Positions 1 through 7,261 are shown, numbered from the stretch's first letter. The stretch is DNA of 9,013 nt from an uncultured Clostridia bacterium (GCA_947177695.1 CAMWVO010000050.1:1-9013), one strand, 5' to 3'. Notes: generated by a model not told the origin, from the letters alone. Translations and numbers: made by a program.

Positions 1-327
1 TAATTAAGGGACAGGCTAAAGGCTGAGCCTTTACCCATGCCGCCGTTTATAGTTATGACAGCATAATTTTGTTTCCGAAACGAGGAAAAACTTCTGTATC
101 GACATTGCACAAAGCACGCGGGATTACCGTACAGACAGCACGGCTGTCACAGTCTAATGATACCACATTTCGTCATATAAAAACATTGGCATTTTTTCCG
201 ATTTTTACCGCCTCGGCACATCAATATTATACAAATTTGGCTCGGGAAAATTTGCTTTTTGTTATAAATGCACAAGAAAACGCGTTAACGTCTGTGACAT
301 ATTTTCGTAGCAATTTGTCGAAAAGTG
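1..327. other. Upstream region with no convincing gene
   Basis: No + strand frame here has a ribosome binding site or a recognisable product. An 88-codon frame from 69 to 335 runs through the promoter and is probably chance. On the - strand a frame is open from a stop at 147-149 to the left edge of the window. It reads NYAVITINGGMGKGSAFSLS, with an in-frame ATG at 36-38 but no Shine-Dalgarno sequence before it. It could be the start of a divergent gene outside the window, or a relic. A small hairpin (AAAGGC, loop TGA, GCCTTT) lies at about 19-33. Confidence 0.4.
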
Positions 328-336
328 TGCTATAAT
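328..336 (+). promoter_or_regulatory. Extended -10 promoter of the hydrogenase operon
   Basis: TGCTATAAT matches the extended -10 consensus TGnTATAAT exactly. No good -35 hexamer lies at 16-18 bp spacing (TAGCAA at 308-313 is the 17-bp position), which fits extended -10 promoters. The predicted start near 343 gives a leader of about 80 nt before hydC. I looked for a Rex operator (TTGTTAA-N4-TTAACAA type), common before clostridial hydrogenase genes, and saw no convincing match. CGTTAACG at about 285-292 is the nearest palindrome and is too short. Confidence 0.6.
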
Positions 337-421
337 GTATGTATGACTGCGGCGTCTGACGTTTACAAGCCCCAAAGCTTACGCATACAGGCACGCAACA
401 TATTATTGAGGAGGTTCTATA

Positions 422-916
422 ATGGGTTCTACTATTTCATCCGTCCCTTTCGCGGGTACTCCAGAACAGGAGAAGAAGCTTCGCGCCGTTATCGACAGCC
501 ATAAAAACGAAAAAGGCTGCCTGATGCCTATTCTTCAGCAGGCGCAGGAAATCTACGGCTATCTTCCGATCGAGGTCCAGAAGATAATTGCCGCCGAAAC
601 AGGCTATCCCCTTGAAAAGATCTACGGGGTAGTCACTTTTTACGCTCAGTTCGCTCTTAATCCCAAGGGTCAGTACAAGATTTCCGTCTGTCTCGGAACC
701 GCTTGCTACGTTAAGGGAAGCGGCGATATCTACAACAAGCTTATCGAAAAGCTCGGCATTGAGGGCGGAGGCTGTACTTCCGACGGCAAGTTCTCCCTTG
801 AAGCCTGCCGCTGCATAGGTGCCTGCGGTCTTGCTCCCGTTCTCACCGTCAACGATGACGTTTACGGCAGACTTACCGTGGACGATATCGACGATATCCT
901 TGCAAAGTACAACTGA
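422..916 (+). CDS. hydC: HydC/NuoE-like [2Fe-2S] subunit of the bifurcating [FeFe]-hydrogenase
   Basis: This 164-residue protein is a NuoE-type thioredoxin-fold subunit that carries one [2Fe-2S] cluster and passes electrons within the cytoplasmic HydABC complex. The N-terminal helical half (about 15-75) includes the family stretch LPIEVQKIIAAETGYPLEKI and then YGVVTFYAQF. The cluster ligands should be Cys90 and Cys95 (CLGTAC) with Cys131 and Cys135 (CIGAC); an extra Cys129 lies beside them. The length is normal for the family. GAGGAGG at 408-414 sits 7 nt before the ATG and fixes the start. It is the first gene of the operon, and a 97-nt gap separates it from hydB. The NuoE, NuoF, HydA order is that of trimeric NAD- and ferredoxin-linked hydrogenases such as those of Thermotoga and Ruminococcus albus. 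An equivalent name would be nuoE. Confidence 0.93.
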   Translation: MGSTISSVPFAGTPEQEKKLRAVIDSHKNEKGCLMPILQQAQEIYGYLPIEVQKIIAAETGYPLEKIYGVVTFYAQFALNPKGQYKISVCLGTACYVKGSGDIYNKLIEKLGIEGGGCTSDGKFSLEACRCIGACGLAPVLTVNDDVYGRLTVDDIDDILAKYN

Positions 917-1013
917 TAACCCCTTTGCTCCCCGCTTTCGTACAAGGTATGACAAGACAGGCTAAAGAGGCGGGGAAAGCGTTTACAAAATATACCAAGG
1001 AGGATAATACCAA

Positions 1014-2891
1014 ATGAAGAAATCGCTGGAAGAACTTAACGCTATCCGAGATCAAATGAAGGATCATGTTGAGATCCGCAGAGAATCTTCCGACGCCGCA
1101 GGAAAATATCAGGTCCTGGTCTGCGGAGGTACGGGCTGTACATCTTCGGGAAGCGCGAAAATTATTGATAAGCTCAACGAAGAAATCGAAAAGAACGGCA
1201 TCAAGGACAAGGTAGAGGTCATCAAAACAGGCTGCTTCGGCCTTTGTGCGCTGGGTCCCATTATGATCGTGTACCCCGAGGGCGCGTTCTACTCAATGGT
1301 CAAGGAGGAAGAGATCCCCGAGATCGTAAGAGAACACCTTGCGGGCGGTCACGTTGATACAAAATATCTCTACAAGGAGACAGTTACCGAGAACGGTATC
1401 AAGTCCCTTAACGAAACCAATTTCTATAAAAAGCAGCACCGTGTTGCTCTCAGAAACTGCGGTGTTATCAATCCCGAAAATATCGACGAATACATCGGTA
1501 CCGACGGTTATCAGGCTCTTGCCAAGGTCATCAAGGAGATGACTCCCGAGCAGGTTATCCAGACCATTCTGGATTCCGGTCTCCGCGGCAGAGGCGGCGG
1601 CGGCTTCCCCACAGGCATGAAGTGGAAGCTGGCAAGAAACATCGTTCCCGACGCAGATCAGAAATACGTCTGCTGTAACGCCGACGAGGGGGACCCTGGC
1701 GCATTCATGGACCGTTCCGTTCTTGAGGGCGACCCCCATGTTGTTCTGGAGGCTATGGCTATCGCAGGCTACGCTATCGGCGCAAATCAGGGCTACATAT
1801 ATGTAAGAGCCGAGTACCCCATCGCTATCCACCGTCTTGAGATCGCTATCGGTCAGGCAAGAGAGTACGGCATTCTGGGCAAGGGCATTTTCGGTACTGA
1901 CTTCGATTTCGATATCGAGCTCCGTCTCGGCGCAGGCGCGTTCGTGTGCGGCGAGGAAACAGCTCTTATGACCTCTATCGAGGGCAACCGCGGCGAGCCG
2001 AGACCCCGTCCTCCGTTCCCTGCCGAAAAGGGTCTGTACGGCAAGCCTACAATCCTCAACAATGTTGAGACCTACGCTAACGTTCCGAGAATCATTCTCA
2101 ACGGCGCAGAGTGGTTTGCTTCAATGGGTACCGAGAAGTCCAAGGGTACAAAGGTATTCGCCCTCGGCGGAAAGATCAACAACACAGGTCTGGTTGAGGT
2201 TCCTATGGGAACAACTCTCCGCGAAGTTGTTGAGGAGATCGGCGGCGGCATACCCAACGGCAAGAAGTTCAAGGCTGCTCAGACAGGCGGACCTTCCGGC
2301 GGCTGTATCCCTGCACAGCATTTTGATGTTCCTATCGACTACGATAACCTTATCGCTATCGGCTCCATGATGGGTTCGGGCGGACTTATCGTTATGGACG
2401 AGGACAACTGTATGGTTGATATCGCTAAGTTCTTCCTTGAATTTACCGTTGACGAGTCCTGCGGAAAGTGTACTCCCTGCCGCGTAGGTACTAAGAGACT
2501 TCTTGAAATTCTTGACAAGATCACAAAGGGTCAGGGCACTATGGAGGATATCGACAAGATGGAAGAGCTTTGCTACTACATCAAGGCGAACTCCCTGTGC
2601 GGTCTGGGTCAGACTGCTCCTAACCCCGTTCTTTCAACGCTGAAATTCTTCCGCGACGAGTATATTGCTCACGTTCAGGATAAGAGATGTCCCGCGGGAG
2701 TCTGCAAAAAGCTTCTCAGCTTTGAGATCGATCCCGACAAGTGTAAGGGCTGTACCGCCTGCGCAAGAGTATGTCCCGGCGGAGCTATCGAAGGCTCGGT
2801 TAAAACTCCTCACGTTATCAACAAGGATAAGTGCCTGAAGTGCGGCGCGTGCATCGAAAAATGTAAGTTCGGCGCGATCTCCAAGAAGTAA
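1014..2891 (+). CDS. hydB: HydB/NuoF-like flavoprotein subunit of the bifurcating [FeFe]-hydrogenase
   Basis: This 625-residue protein is the NADH-reacting, FMN-carrying subunit of HydABC. The domains in order are: an N-terminal thioredoxin-like [2Fe-2S] domain with Cys37, Cys42, Cys74 and Cys78; the NuoF core with the glycine-rich nucleotide/FMN motif RGRGGGGFPTG at 191-201 and GAGAFVCGEETAL near 307-319; an SLBB-like section; and a [4Fe-4S] site made by Cys483, Cys486, Cys489 and Cys529. A C-terminal 2[4Fe-4S] ferredoxin domain follows, with Cys577/580/583/587 and Cys607/610/613/617. This extended layout separates HydB from the shorter respiratory NuoF and is typical of bifurcating hydrogenases. 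All expected cluster cysteines are present. AAGGAGG at 997-1003 is 10 nt before the ATG. The stop is 28 nt before hydA, so the genes are surely co-transcribed. Electron bifurcation is inferred from the family. Confidence 0.95.
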   Translation: MKKSLEELNAIRDQMKDHVEIRRESSDAAGKYQVLVCGGTGCTSSGSAKIIDKLNEEIEKNGIKDKVEVIKTGCFGLCALGPIMIVYPEGAFYSMVKEEEIPEIVREHLAGGHVDTKYLYKETVTENGIKSLNETNFYKKQHRVALRNCGVINPENIDEYIGTDGYQALAKVIKEMTPEQVIQTILDSGLRGRGGGGFPTGMKWKLARNIVPDADQKYVCCNADEGDPGAFMDRSVLEGDPHVVLEAMAIAGYAIGANQGYIYVRAEYPIAIHRLEIAIGQAREYGILGKGIFGTDFDFDIELRLGAGAFVCGEETALMTSIEGNRGEPRPRPPFPAEKGLYGKPTILNNVETYANVPRIILNGAEWFASMGTEKSKGTKVFALGGKINNTGLVEVPMGTTLREVVEEIGGGIPNGKKFKAAQTGGPSGGCIPAQHFDVPIDYDNLIAIGSMMGSGGLIVMDEDNCMVDIAKFFLEFTVDESCGKCTPCRVGTKRLLEILDKITKGQGTMEDIDKMEELCYYIKANSLCGLGQTAPNPVLSTLKFFRDEYIAHVQDKRCPAGVCKKLLSFEIDPDKCKGCTACARVCPGGAIEGSVKTPHVINKDKCLKCGACIEKCKFGAISKK

Positions 2892-2919
2892 GCCAATCAG
2901 ATAAGGAGGATTTTAAGAA

Positions 2920-4665
2920 ATGGATATGATTAATGTTAAAGTCAACGGCGTTGACGTTACCGCGCCCAAGGGTACAACTATCCTTCAGGCTGCGCGTATG
3001 GCAAACGTTGATATTCCCACGCTTTGTTACCTTAAAGATATAAACGAGATCGGCGCGTGCCGTATCTGTGTTGTTGAAGCCGACGAGGGCAGAGGCAAGC
3101 GTCTTGTGGCTTCCTGCGTGTACCCCATTACAGAGGGTATGCAGATCTTCACAAATACTCCCAAGGTTCTGGAGTCCAGAAAGAAAACCCTGCAGCTCAT
3201 TCTCTCCACTCATGAAAGGAAGTGTACTTCCTGCGTAAGAAGCGAAAACTGCGAGCTGAAGAAGATGGCTCACGACATGGGCGTGGACGACGAGTGCAAG
3301 TACGACGGCGAGAATATGAAGTACGAGATCGACTTCTCCGCCGCTCATATGATCAGAGACAACAACAAGTGTATCCTTTGCCGCCGCTGCGTTGCTGTAT
3401 GTAACGCTACTCAGGGCGTAGGCGTAATCGGCGCAAACGAGAGAGGCTTCAAGACCCACATCAGCTCCGCGTTTGAGCTTGGTCTTGGCGAAACAAGCTG
3501 TATCTCCTGCGGTCAGTGTATCGCTGTATGTCCTGTCGGCGCTATCACCGAAAAGGACGATACTGCAAAGGTTCTTGACGCTATCGCTGACGAGAGCAAA
3601 TTCGTTATCGTTCAGACAGCTCCCGCTGTACGCGCGGCTCTGGGCGAGGAATTCGGTTATCCTATGGGCACAAACGTTGAGGGCAAAATGGCTGCGGCTC
3701 TCCGCAGAATAGGCTTTGCAAAGGTGTTCGATACAGACTTTGCTGCTGACCTGACGATCATGGAAGAGGCTACCGAGCTTGTTGAGCGCGTTAAGAACGG
3801 CGGAAAACTGCCTATGATTACTTCCTGCTCGCCCGGATGGATCAAGTACTGCGAGCATTACTTCCCCGATATGACGGAGAACCTTTCTTCCTGCAAGTCT
3901 CCTATGCAGATGTTCGGCGCAACGGCTAAGACTTACTACGCTCAGAAAATGGGCATCGACCCCAAGGATATGGTCGTAGTTGCGGTTATGCCTTGTACTG
4001 CTAAGAAGTTCGAGATCGGCAGAGACGATCAGAGTGCGGCGGGAGTTCCCGACGTTGATATCTCCATCACAACAAGAGAGCTTGCCCGCCTTATCAAGAG
4101 ATGCGGTATCAAGTTCAACGAGCTTGAGGACGAGAAGTTCGACGAGCCTCTCGGAATCAGCACAGGCGCAGGCGTTATCTTCGGCGCAACTGGCGGCGTA
4201 ATGGAAGCTGCTCTGCGTACAGCCGTTAAGATGATCACAGGCGAAGAGGCAGGCAACATCGACTTCACAGAAGTCCGCGGCGTTGAGGGAATCAAGGAAG
4301 CCTCCTACAAGGTCGGCGATCTGGACGTTAAGGTTGCGGTTGCTTCCGGTACTGCAAATGCTGCAACGCTTCTCAACAAGGTAAAGAACGGCGAAGCCGA
4401 CTACACCTTTATTGAGATCATGGGATGTCCCGGCGGCTGTGTAAACGGCGGCGGTCAGCCTCAGCAGCCCGCTTCTGTACGCAACTTTGAGGATATCCGT
4501 GCTATCCGTGCTAAGGCTCTCTACGATCAGGACGCTGCAAGCGCTATGAGACGTTCTCACGAGAACCCTGCTATCAAGGAAGTTTACGATACATTCTTTG
4601 AGAAGCCCGGCAGCCACAAGGCGCATGAGATACTCCACACAAGCTACGTTAAGAGAGGTCTGTAA
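2920..4665 (+). CDS. hydA: HydA, catalytic [FeFe]-hydrogenase subunit
   Basis: This 581-residue cytoplasmic enzyme reversibly reduces protons to H2. It is close in size to Clostridium pasteurianum CpI. Domains in order: a plant-type [2Fe-2S] domain (Cys36, 47, 50, 66); a His-ligated [4Fe-4S] site (His98, Cys102, 105, 111); a 2[4Fe-4S] ferredoxin domain (Cys151/154/157/161 and Cys194/197/200/204); the H-domain; and the small-subunit-like tail (about 525-581). H-cluster motifs are L1 TSCSPGW (301-307), L2 MPCTAKKFE (Cys359) and L3 EIMGCPGGCVNGGGQP (Cys503, Cys507). L1 departs from TSCCPxW: Ser304 occupies the place of the second cysteine. AAGGAGGA at 2903-2910 sits 9 nt before the ATG. It is the last gene of the operon, and with HydB and HydC it should use NADH plus reduced ferredoxin. 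No maturase genes (HydE, HydF, HydG) are in the window. Confidence 0.97.
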   Translation: MDMINVKVNGVDVTAPKGTTILQAARMANVDIPTLCYLKDINEIGACRICVVEADEGRGKRLVASCVYPITEGMQIFTNTPKVLESRKKTLQLILSTHERKCTSCVRSENCELKKMAHDMGVDDECKYDGENMKYEIDFSAAHMIRDNNKCILCRRCVAVCNATQGVGVIGANERGFKTHISSAFELGLGETSCISCGQCIAVCPVGAITEKDDTAKVLDAIADESKFVIVQTAPAVRAALGEEFGYPMGTNVEGKMAAALRRIGFAKVFDTDFAADLTIMEEATELVERVKNGGKLPMITSCSPGWIKYCEHYFPDMTENLSSCKSPMQMFGATAKTYYAQKMGIDPKDMVVVAVMPCTAKKFEIGRDDQSAAGVPDVDISITTRELARLIKRCGIKFNELEDEKFDEPLGISTGAGVIFGATGGVMEAALRTAVKMITGEEAGNIDFTEVRGVEGIKEASYKVGDLDVKVAVASGTANAATLLNKVKNGEADYTFIEIMGCPGGCVNGGGQPQQPASVRNFEDIRAIRAKALYDQDAASAMRRSHENPAIKEVYDTFFEKPGSHKAHEILHTSYVKRGL

Positions 4666-4747
4666 TTTCTGACTTCCCGAGCAAATAAAATTTATCATTT
4701 ACGCAAACGGTTCTGAATTAAACTGGAAAAAACGTACAATGAAAAAG

Positions 4748-4789
4748 AACCCCTCCTATGGCATTATAATTACCATAGGAGGGGTTTTT
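4748..4789 (+). terminator. Rho-independent terminator of the hydrogenase operon
   Basis: A perfect 14-bp stem (AACCCCTCCTATGG at 4748-4761 with its complement at 4773-4786) encloses an 11-nt loop and runs into five T residues (4785-4789). An A-rich run at 4742-4746 precedes it, so it could also work on the - strand. It lies 82 nt after the hydA stop and marks the boundary with the mobile-DNA region. Confidence 0.92.
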
Positions 4790-4942
4790 ATGCTATTCGG
4801 CTGCTCCGCTATTGAGTCGAGCGTATATGAGGTAAGCTTTAATCTATACAATTTCAATCCAATCTGTTAAAATGATGTTAGGCATAACTGAAAAAACCTA
4901 TTAAGACAAATAAAAAATCCCGTTTGCTGAAATGCAGCGAAT

Positions 4943-5155
4943 GGAATAACAAGAAAAAATAAACATCACGGAAACAGCAGATACGGCTTACTGTCAACAA
5001 ACTTGTGATGAATGTCAATTCCGTCGACAAAATAGCTGCATCATGACCATAAAGACATATTATAAAATTTTGCAGGAGAACTATATTTCAAAGCTTGTGG
5101 AGCAGGAATGTCAAAAGCAGAAAACCGTAAAAAATACTGTAATTTACAATAAGTG
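4943..5155 (+). pseudogene. Decayed Cys-rich reading frame, function unknown
   Basis: Directly after an in-frame TAA, about 70 codons are open up to a TGA at 5153-5155. The frame includes TAYCQQTCDECQFRRQNSC, followed by a charged helical tail (LQENYISKLVEQECQKQK). The cysteines form a C-x3-C-x2-C...C pattern that could bind metal. The only in-frame ATG is at 5043, far inside, with no ribosome binding site. Upstream in the same frame are pieces such as IPFAEMQRME separated by stops. Amino acid composition looks protein-like, so I read it as the eroded 3' part of a gene, perhaps from the same prophage. I do not recognise the family, and chance openness is not excluded. Confidence 0.35.
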
Positions 5156-5332
5156 AGCCTGCGTTCTGCCGAACAATGCAATTATTAATTTTATATCCAA
5201 TCTTCTTTTTAAAATATTGTCAAAAAGCTTGTTCTTGTATACACTTAAATTATGGGAATAAGCTTTCCGTGCAAAAAACAGAGAACGCCTCTGCTGCCGG
5301 GAAGGATTTATTTTTTTGAAAGGAAAGATTTT

Positions 5333-5560
5333 ATGGAATTCAAGGTTATAGGCAAAAGCTTGATTCTGACAGAATATTCTCACAAAATAAACGAGGGCGA
5401 AAACTTGTTTGACACGGTGAAAATTGCAATTTCGAACAGTCATGATGACTGTGACCTCTCCGCGCTGAGCTTTCGTTTTCCCGAAACCTCGGAGGATGGT
5501 AAAAGCTCGGCAGTACAGGTGCTCAATCACACAAAATGCGATGAAAAGTACATATCCTGA
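5333..5560 (+). pseudogene. Truncated phage tail-fibre/baseplate-like protein, N-terminal fragment
   Basis: The frame starts at ATG 5333, with AAGGA at 5320-5324 giving an 8-nt spacing, and ends after 75 codons. It begins MEFKVIGKSLILTEYSHKIN and continues through SALSFRFPETSEDGKSSAVQ to CDEKYIS. From memory this resembles the N-terminal beta-rich module of structural proteins in Firmicute prophages, which normally continue well beyond this point. The likeness was not checked by search. The frame stops abruptly at 5558-5560, where sequence belonging to a - strand IS66-like fragment begins, so the 3' part appears lost. The downstream lysozyme and holin support a phage origin. It could still yield a short peptide, but probably has no function. 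Confidence 0.5.
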
Positions 5561-5666
5561 AGAGCGCGGGAAGTTTAAATTTTTGCTCCACCATGTAGGC
5601 TAATCCGTCAATTGATTTTCTCATATCAACATCTGACGATGAAATATATATTTTAATGGTCTTCAT
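5559..5666 (-). mobile_element. IS66-family TnpB (orf2) N-terminal fragment
   Basis: From ATG at 5664-5666 the - strand reads MKTIKIYISSSDVDMRKSID and then GLAYMVEQKFKL. This fits the start of IS66 Orf2/TnpB proteins, whose hallmark is YI...DMRKSIDGLA..V...F.LDPF. After FKL the frame goes straight to PALF, as if the four DPFS-like codons had been deleted, and at about 5559 it passes into the antisense of the phage tail-like fragment. The rest of TnpB, TnpA, the TnpC transposase and the terminal inverted repeats are absent. The ATG lies inside the end of the broken gene upstream. It is an inactive remnant; the assignment rests on motif memory. Confidence 0.6.
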
Positions 5667-6260
5667 ATTCAAAGTTTTTTAATATTGTATATATATCATT
5701 AATTAAAAGACTTATTTCTGACTGATTCATAAGAAAATGCTGTGATATAAAATTCTTAATTGAATCACATAAATAAACTTCTTTAAATATATCAGAGATA
5801 AATGTGTCATGGTTTTTTAAAGCAAGCCCTCTGCGATTACCTATTTTTTATTGTTGTATGATTAATTGCATCAATAAATTCCGGCGTTTCAGAAAATGTA
5901 ATCAGAAAAAACTTTTCCAAGTCGCTATTATTATATATACTGAAATCCAAAAAACATTTTATTAAATATAGCAAAAAAAATCAAATTATAACATTGATAT
6001 ACGTCTAATAAACTTAATATACAATAGGCGATTGCAAGCACATAATCGCACTTGCTTATTGTTAATAATTTATCATTAACAATAATGCTTTTTAAATTAA
6101 TTTCTTCATCATGTTCCCATCTATATTCTTCAGTATTTTGAAAAATGTGCTGAAACATTAATTTGCCGTTATTTTTACAACATAGCCCATAGAATGTTAC
6201 TAATTCACCATATAGCAAATCAACTTTTAATTTTGAATATTCCAAAATGTTTAAATTCAA
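5653..6260 (-). pseudogene. Unrecognised AT-rich gene broken by two frameshifts
   Basis: Three overlapping - strand frames form one protein-like sequence. The first, from about 6260 (TTG; no ribosome binding site), runs through LKVDLLYGELVTFYG and CDYVLAIAYCILSLLDVYQC to a stop at 5931-5933. The second continues as CFLDFSIYNNSDLEKFFLIT and then FSETPEFIDAINHTTIK. The third runs NRRGLALKNHDTFISDIFKE to SEISLLINDIYTILKNFEYEDH and stops at 5653-5655. The switches fall at six-base homopolymer runs (5949-5954 and 5844-5849). Restored, it would exceed 200 residues and be mostly helical. The first frame is open further upstream into the lysozyme junction near 6272, so the true start is lost. Base composition is far more AT-rich than the hydrogenase genes. 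Function unknown. Confidence 0.5.
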
Positions 6261-6274
6261 TTCAATATTAAAAG

Positions 6275-6852
6275 CGGGTCGGCATACCCGTCGGCGTGTA
6301 TCACTTTAGTTGCGCACAGACGGTCGAGGATGCAAAGCTTGAGGCAGATTTTATGTTGGAACTTATCGCGGGCAAACAGTTTGAGTATCCCGTTGTGTTT
6401 GATATCGAGGATAAAATCAGATACACCTTAGTAAAAATCTTCTTACGGAAATTACAGCGGCTTTTTGCGACAAAATCGAAAAGGCAGGGTACTATACGGC
6501 AATCTACAGTAACCCCGACTGGCTGATAAACCGTCTTGACCGCGGCAAGCTCAGTCGTTTTGACTTGTGGCTTGCGGAGTGGCGTACCACTAAGACCTAC
6601 ACGGGTGCGCATGGTATCTGGCAGTACACAGATAAAGGCGCGGTTAACGGCATCGTCGGCGACGTTGATCTCGATATTGCCTATAAGGATTATCCCACGA
6701 TTATCAAAAAGGCGGGGTTTAACGGGTATTCCACTAAAGCGGATACTTACAAGGTCACGGCGGAAATTGGCGGCATACCGTCTGCAAAGGCGGGGACGAT
6801 AAAGTCCGCTTGTGAGCAGATGGGTATGTCCGTTGTTCAGAAAAAGGAATAG
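6275..6852 (+). pseudogene. GH25 phage lysozyme (endolysin), 5'-truncated and frameshifted
   Basis: Homology begins abruptly near 6275 with GIPVGVYHFS, a typical internal GH25 stretch, directly after AT-rich foreign sequence and an in-frame stop. The strand-core motif FDIED (6398-6412) carries the usual catalytic Asp and Glu, but the N-terminal part with the other conserved Asp is missing. After DK the frame breaks: one lost base between 6418 and 6419 would restore DKIQIHLSKNLLTEI, and the new frame continues as KAGYYTAIYSNPDWLINRLD, LWLAEW, GIWQYT and VDLDIAY, all GH25-like. A C-terminal extension (YKVTAEIGGIPSAKAGTIKS) may be a SPOR-like wall-binding piece. The product would have cut peptidoglycan during phage release. 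It is surely non-functional as read. It ends 11 nt before the holin gene. Confidence 0.85.
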
Positions 6853-6863
6853 GAGGTGTTACC

Positions 6864-7256
6864 ATGAGCAACGTTTTAAAAAGCATTATCAACGGTATTA
6901 TCGGCATTGCTGGATTCCTTATCGGAGAGTTTGACGGTCTGTACAAAACCTTGCTTGTGCTGATTATTGCGGACTACATAACAGGCGTTATCGTTGCGGT
7001 TGTGAAAAAGCAGCTTTCAAGCGAGGTCGGCGCAAAGGGTATCGCAAAGAAAATCCTTATGCTGATCGTTGTTGCGGTCGCCAATGTGCTTGACGTTCAG
7101 ATCATCGGCGGAGGTGCGGGTCTGCGGAATATCACGATTATTTTCTATGCGGCGAATGAGGTTATTTCGCTGTTGGAGAACACGGGAAAGCTTGGCTTGC
7201 CGTATCCGCCCAAGCTGCTTGATGTGTTGGAGCAGATTAAAAATAATGAGAAATAA
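6864..7256 (+). CDS. Phage holin family protein
   Basis: This 130-residue membrane protein fits the phage-holin/toxin-secretion holin family found in many Firmicute prophages. Four hydrophobic segments are visible at about 5-22, 26-47, 63-82 and 86-104. Family-like features are DYITGVIVAVVKKQLSSEVG, the later FYAANEVISLLEN and the C-terminal LPYPPKLLDVLEQI. A holin makes lesions in the cytoplasmic membrane so that an endolysin reaches the wall. AGGAGG at 6851-6856 sits 7 nt before the ATG and overlaps the lysozyme stop codon, so the pair was one lysis unit. The gene appears intact although its lysozyme partner is broken and no other phage gene remains, so it is probably a relic. Expression is uncertain because no promoter was seen directly upstream. 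Confidence 0.85.
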   Translation: MSNVLKSIINGIIGIAGFLIGEFDGLYKTLLVLIIADYITGVIVAVVKKQLSSEVGAKGIAKKILMLIVVAVANVLDVQIIGGGAGLRNITIIFYAANEVISLLENTGKLGLPYPPKLLDVLEQIKNNEK

Positions 7257-7261
7257 AGTTA

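Noticed and set aside
69..335. An 88-codon + strand frame before hydC
   Set aside because: No Shine-Dalgarno sequence, no family likeness, and it runs into the promoter -10 element.
10..967. A 12-bp direct repeat, GACAGGCTAAAG, at 10-21 and 956-967
   Set aside because: Short, unstructured and not linked to any other feature; probably chance.
1293..1832. A 179-codon - strand frame inside hydB
   Set aside because: Shadow frame under the conserved NuoF core; no ribosome binding site and no family features.
2818..4698. A 626-codon open frame on the - strand opposite hydA
   Set aside because: It is the mirror of a real gene with biased codon use. The translation has no recognisable domain and no good start signal, while the + strand frame has every hydrogenase motif.
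4808..4816. GCTATTGAG, shared with the tRNA-Asn 5' region, as a possible left att site of the phage remnant
   Set aside because: Nine bases is within chance for a window this size, and the match does not extend in either direction.
4790..4870. A 26-codon frame with a lipoprotein-like start right after the terminator
   Set aside because: Its apparent ribosome binding site is the GGAGGGG arm of the terminator stem, and it is too short to support as a gene.
5217..5243. A possible promoter (TTGTCA and TATACA) before the phage tail-like fragment
   Set aside because: The spacing is 15 bp and the downstream gene is truncated, so the support is too weak to list.
5144..5530. A 128-codon - strand frame over the phage tail-like fragment
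   Set aside because: Antisense to a better-supported + strand frame that has a ribosome binding site and phage-like sequence.
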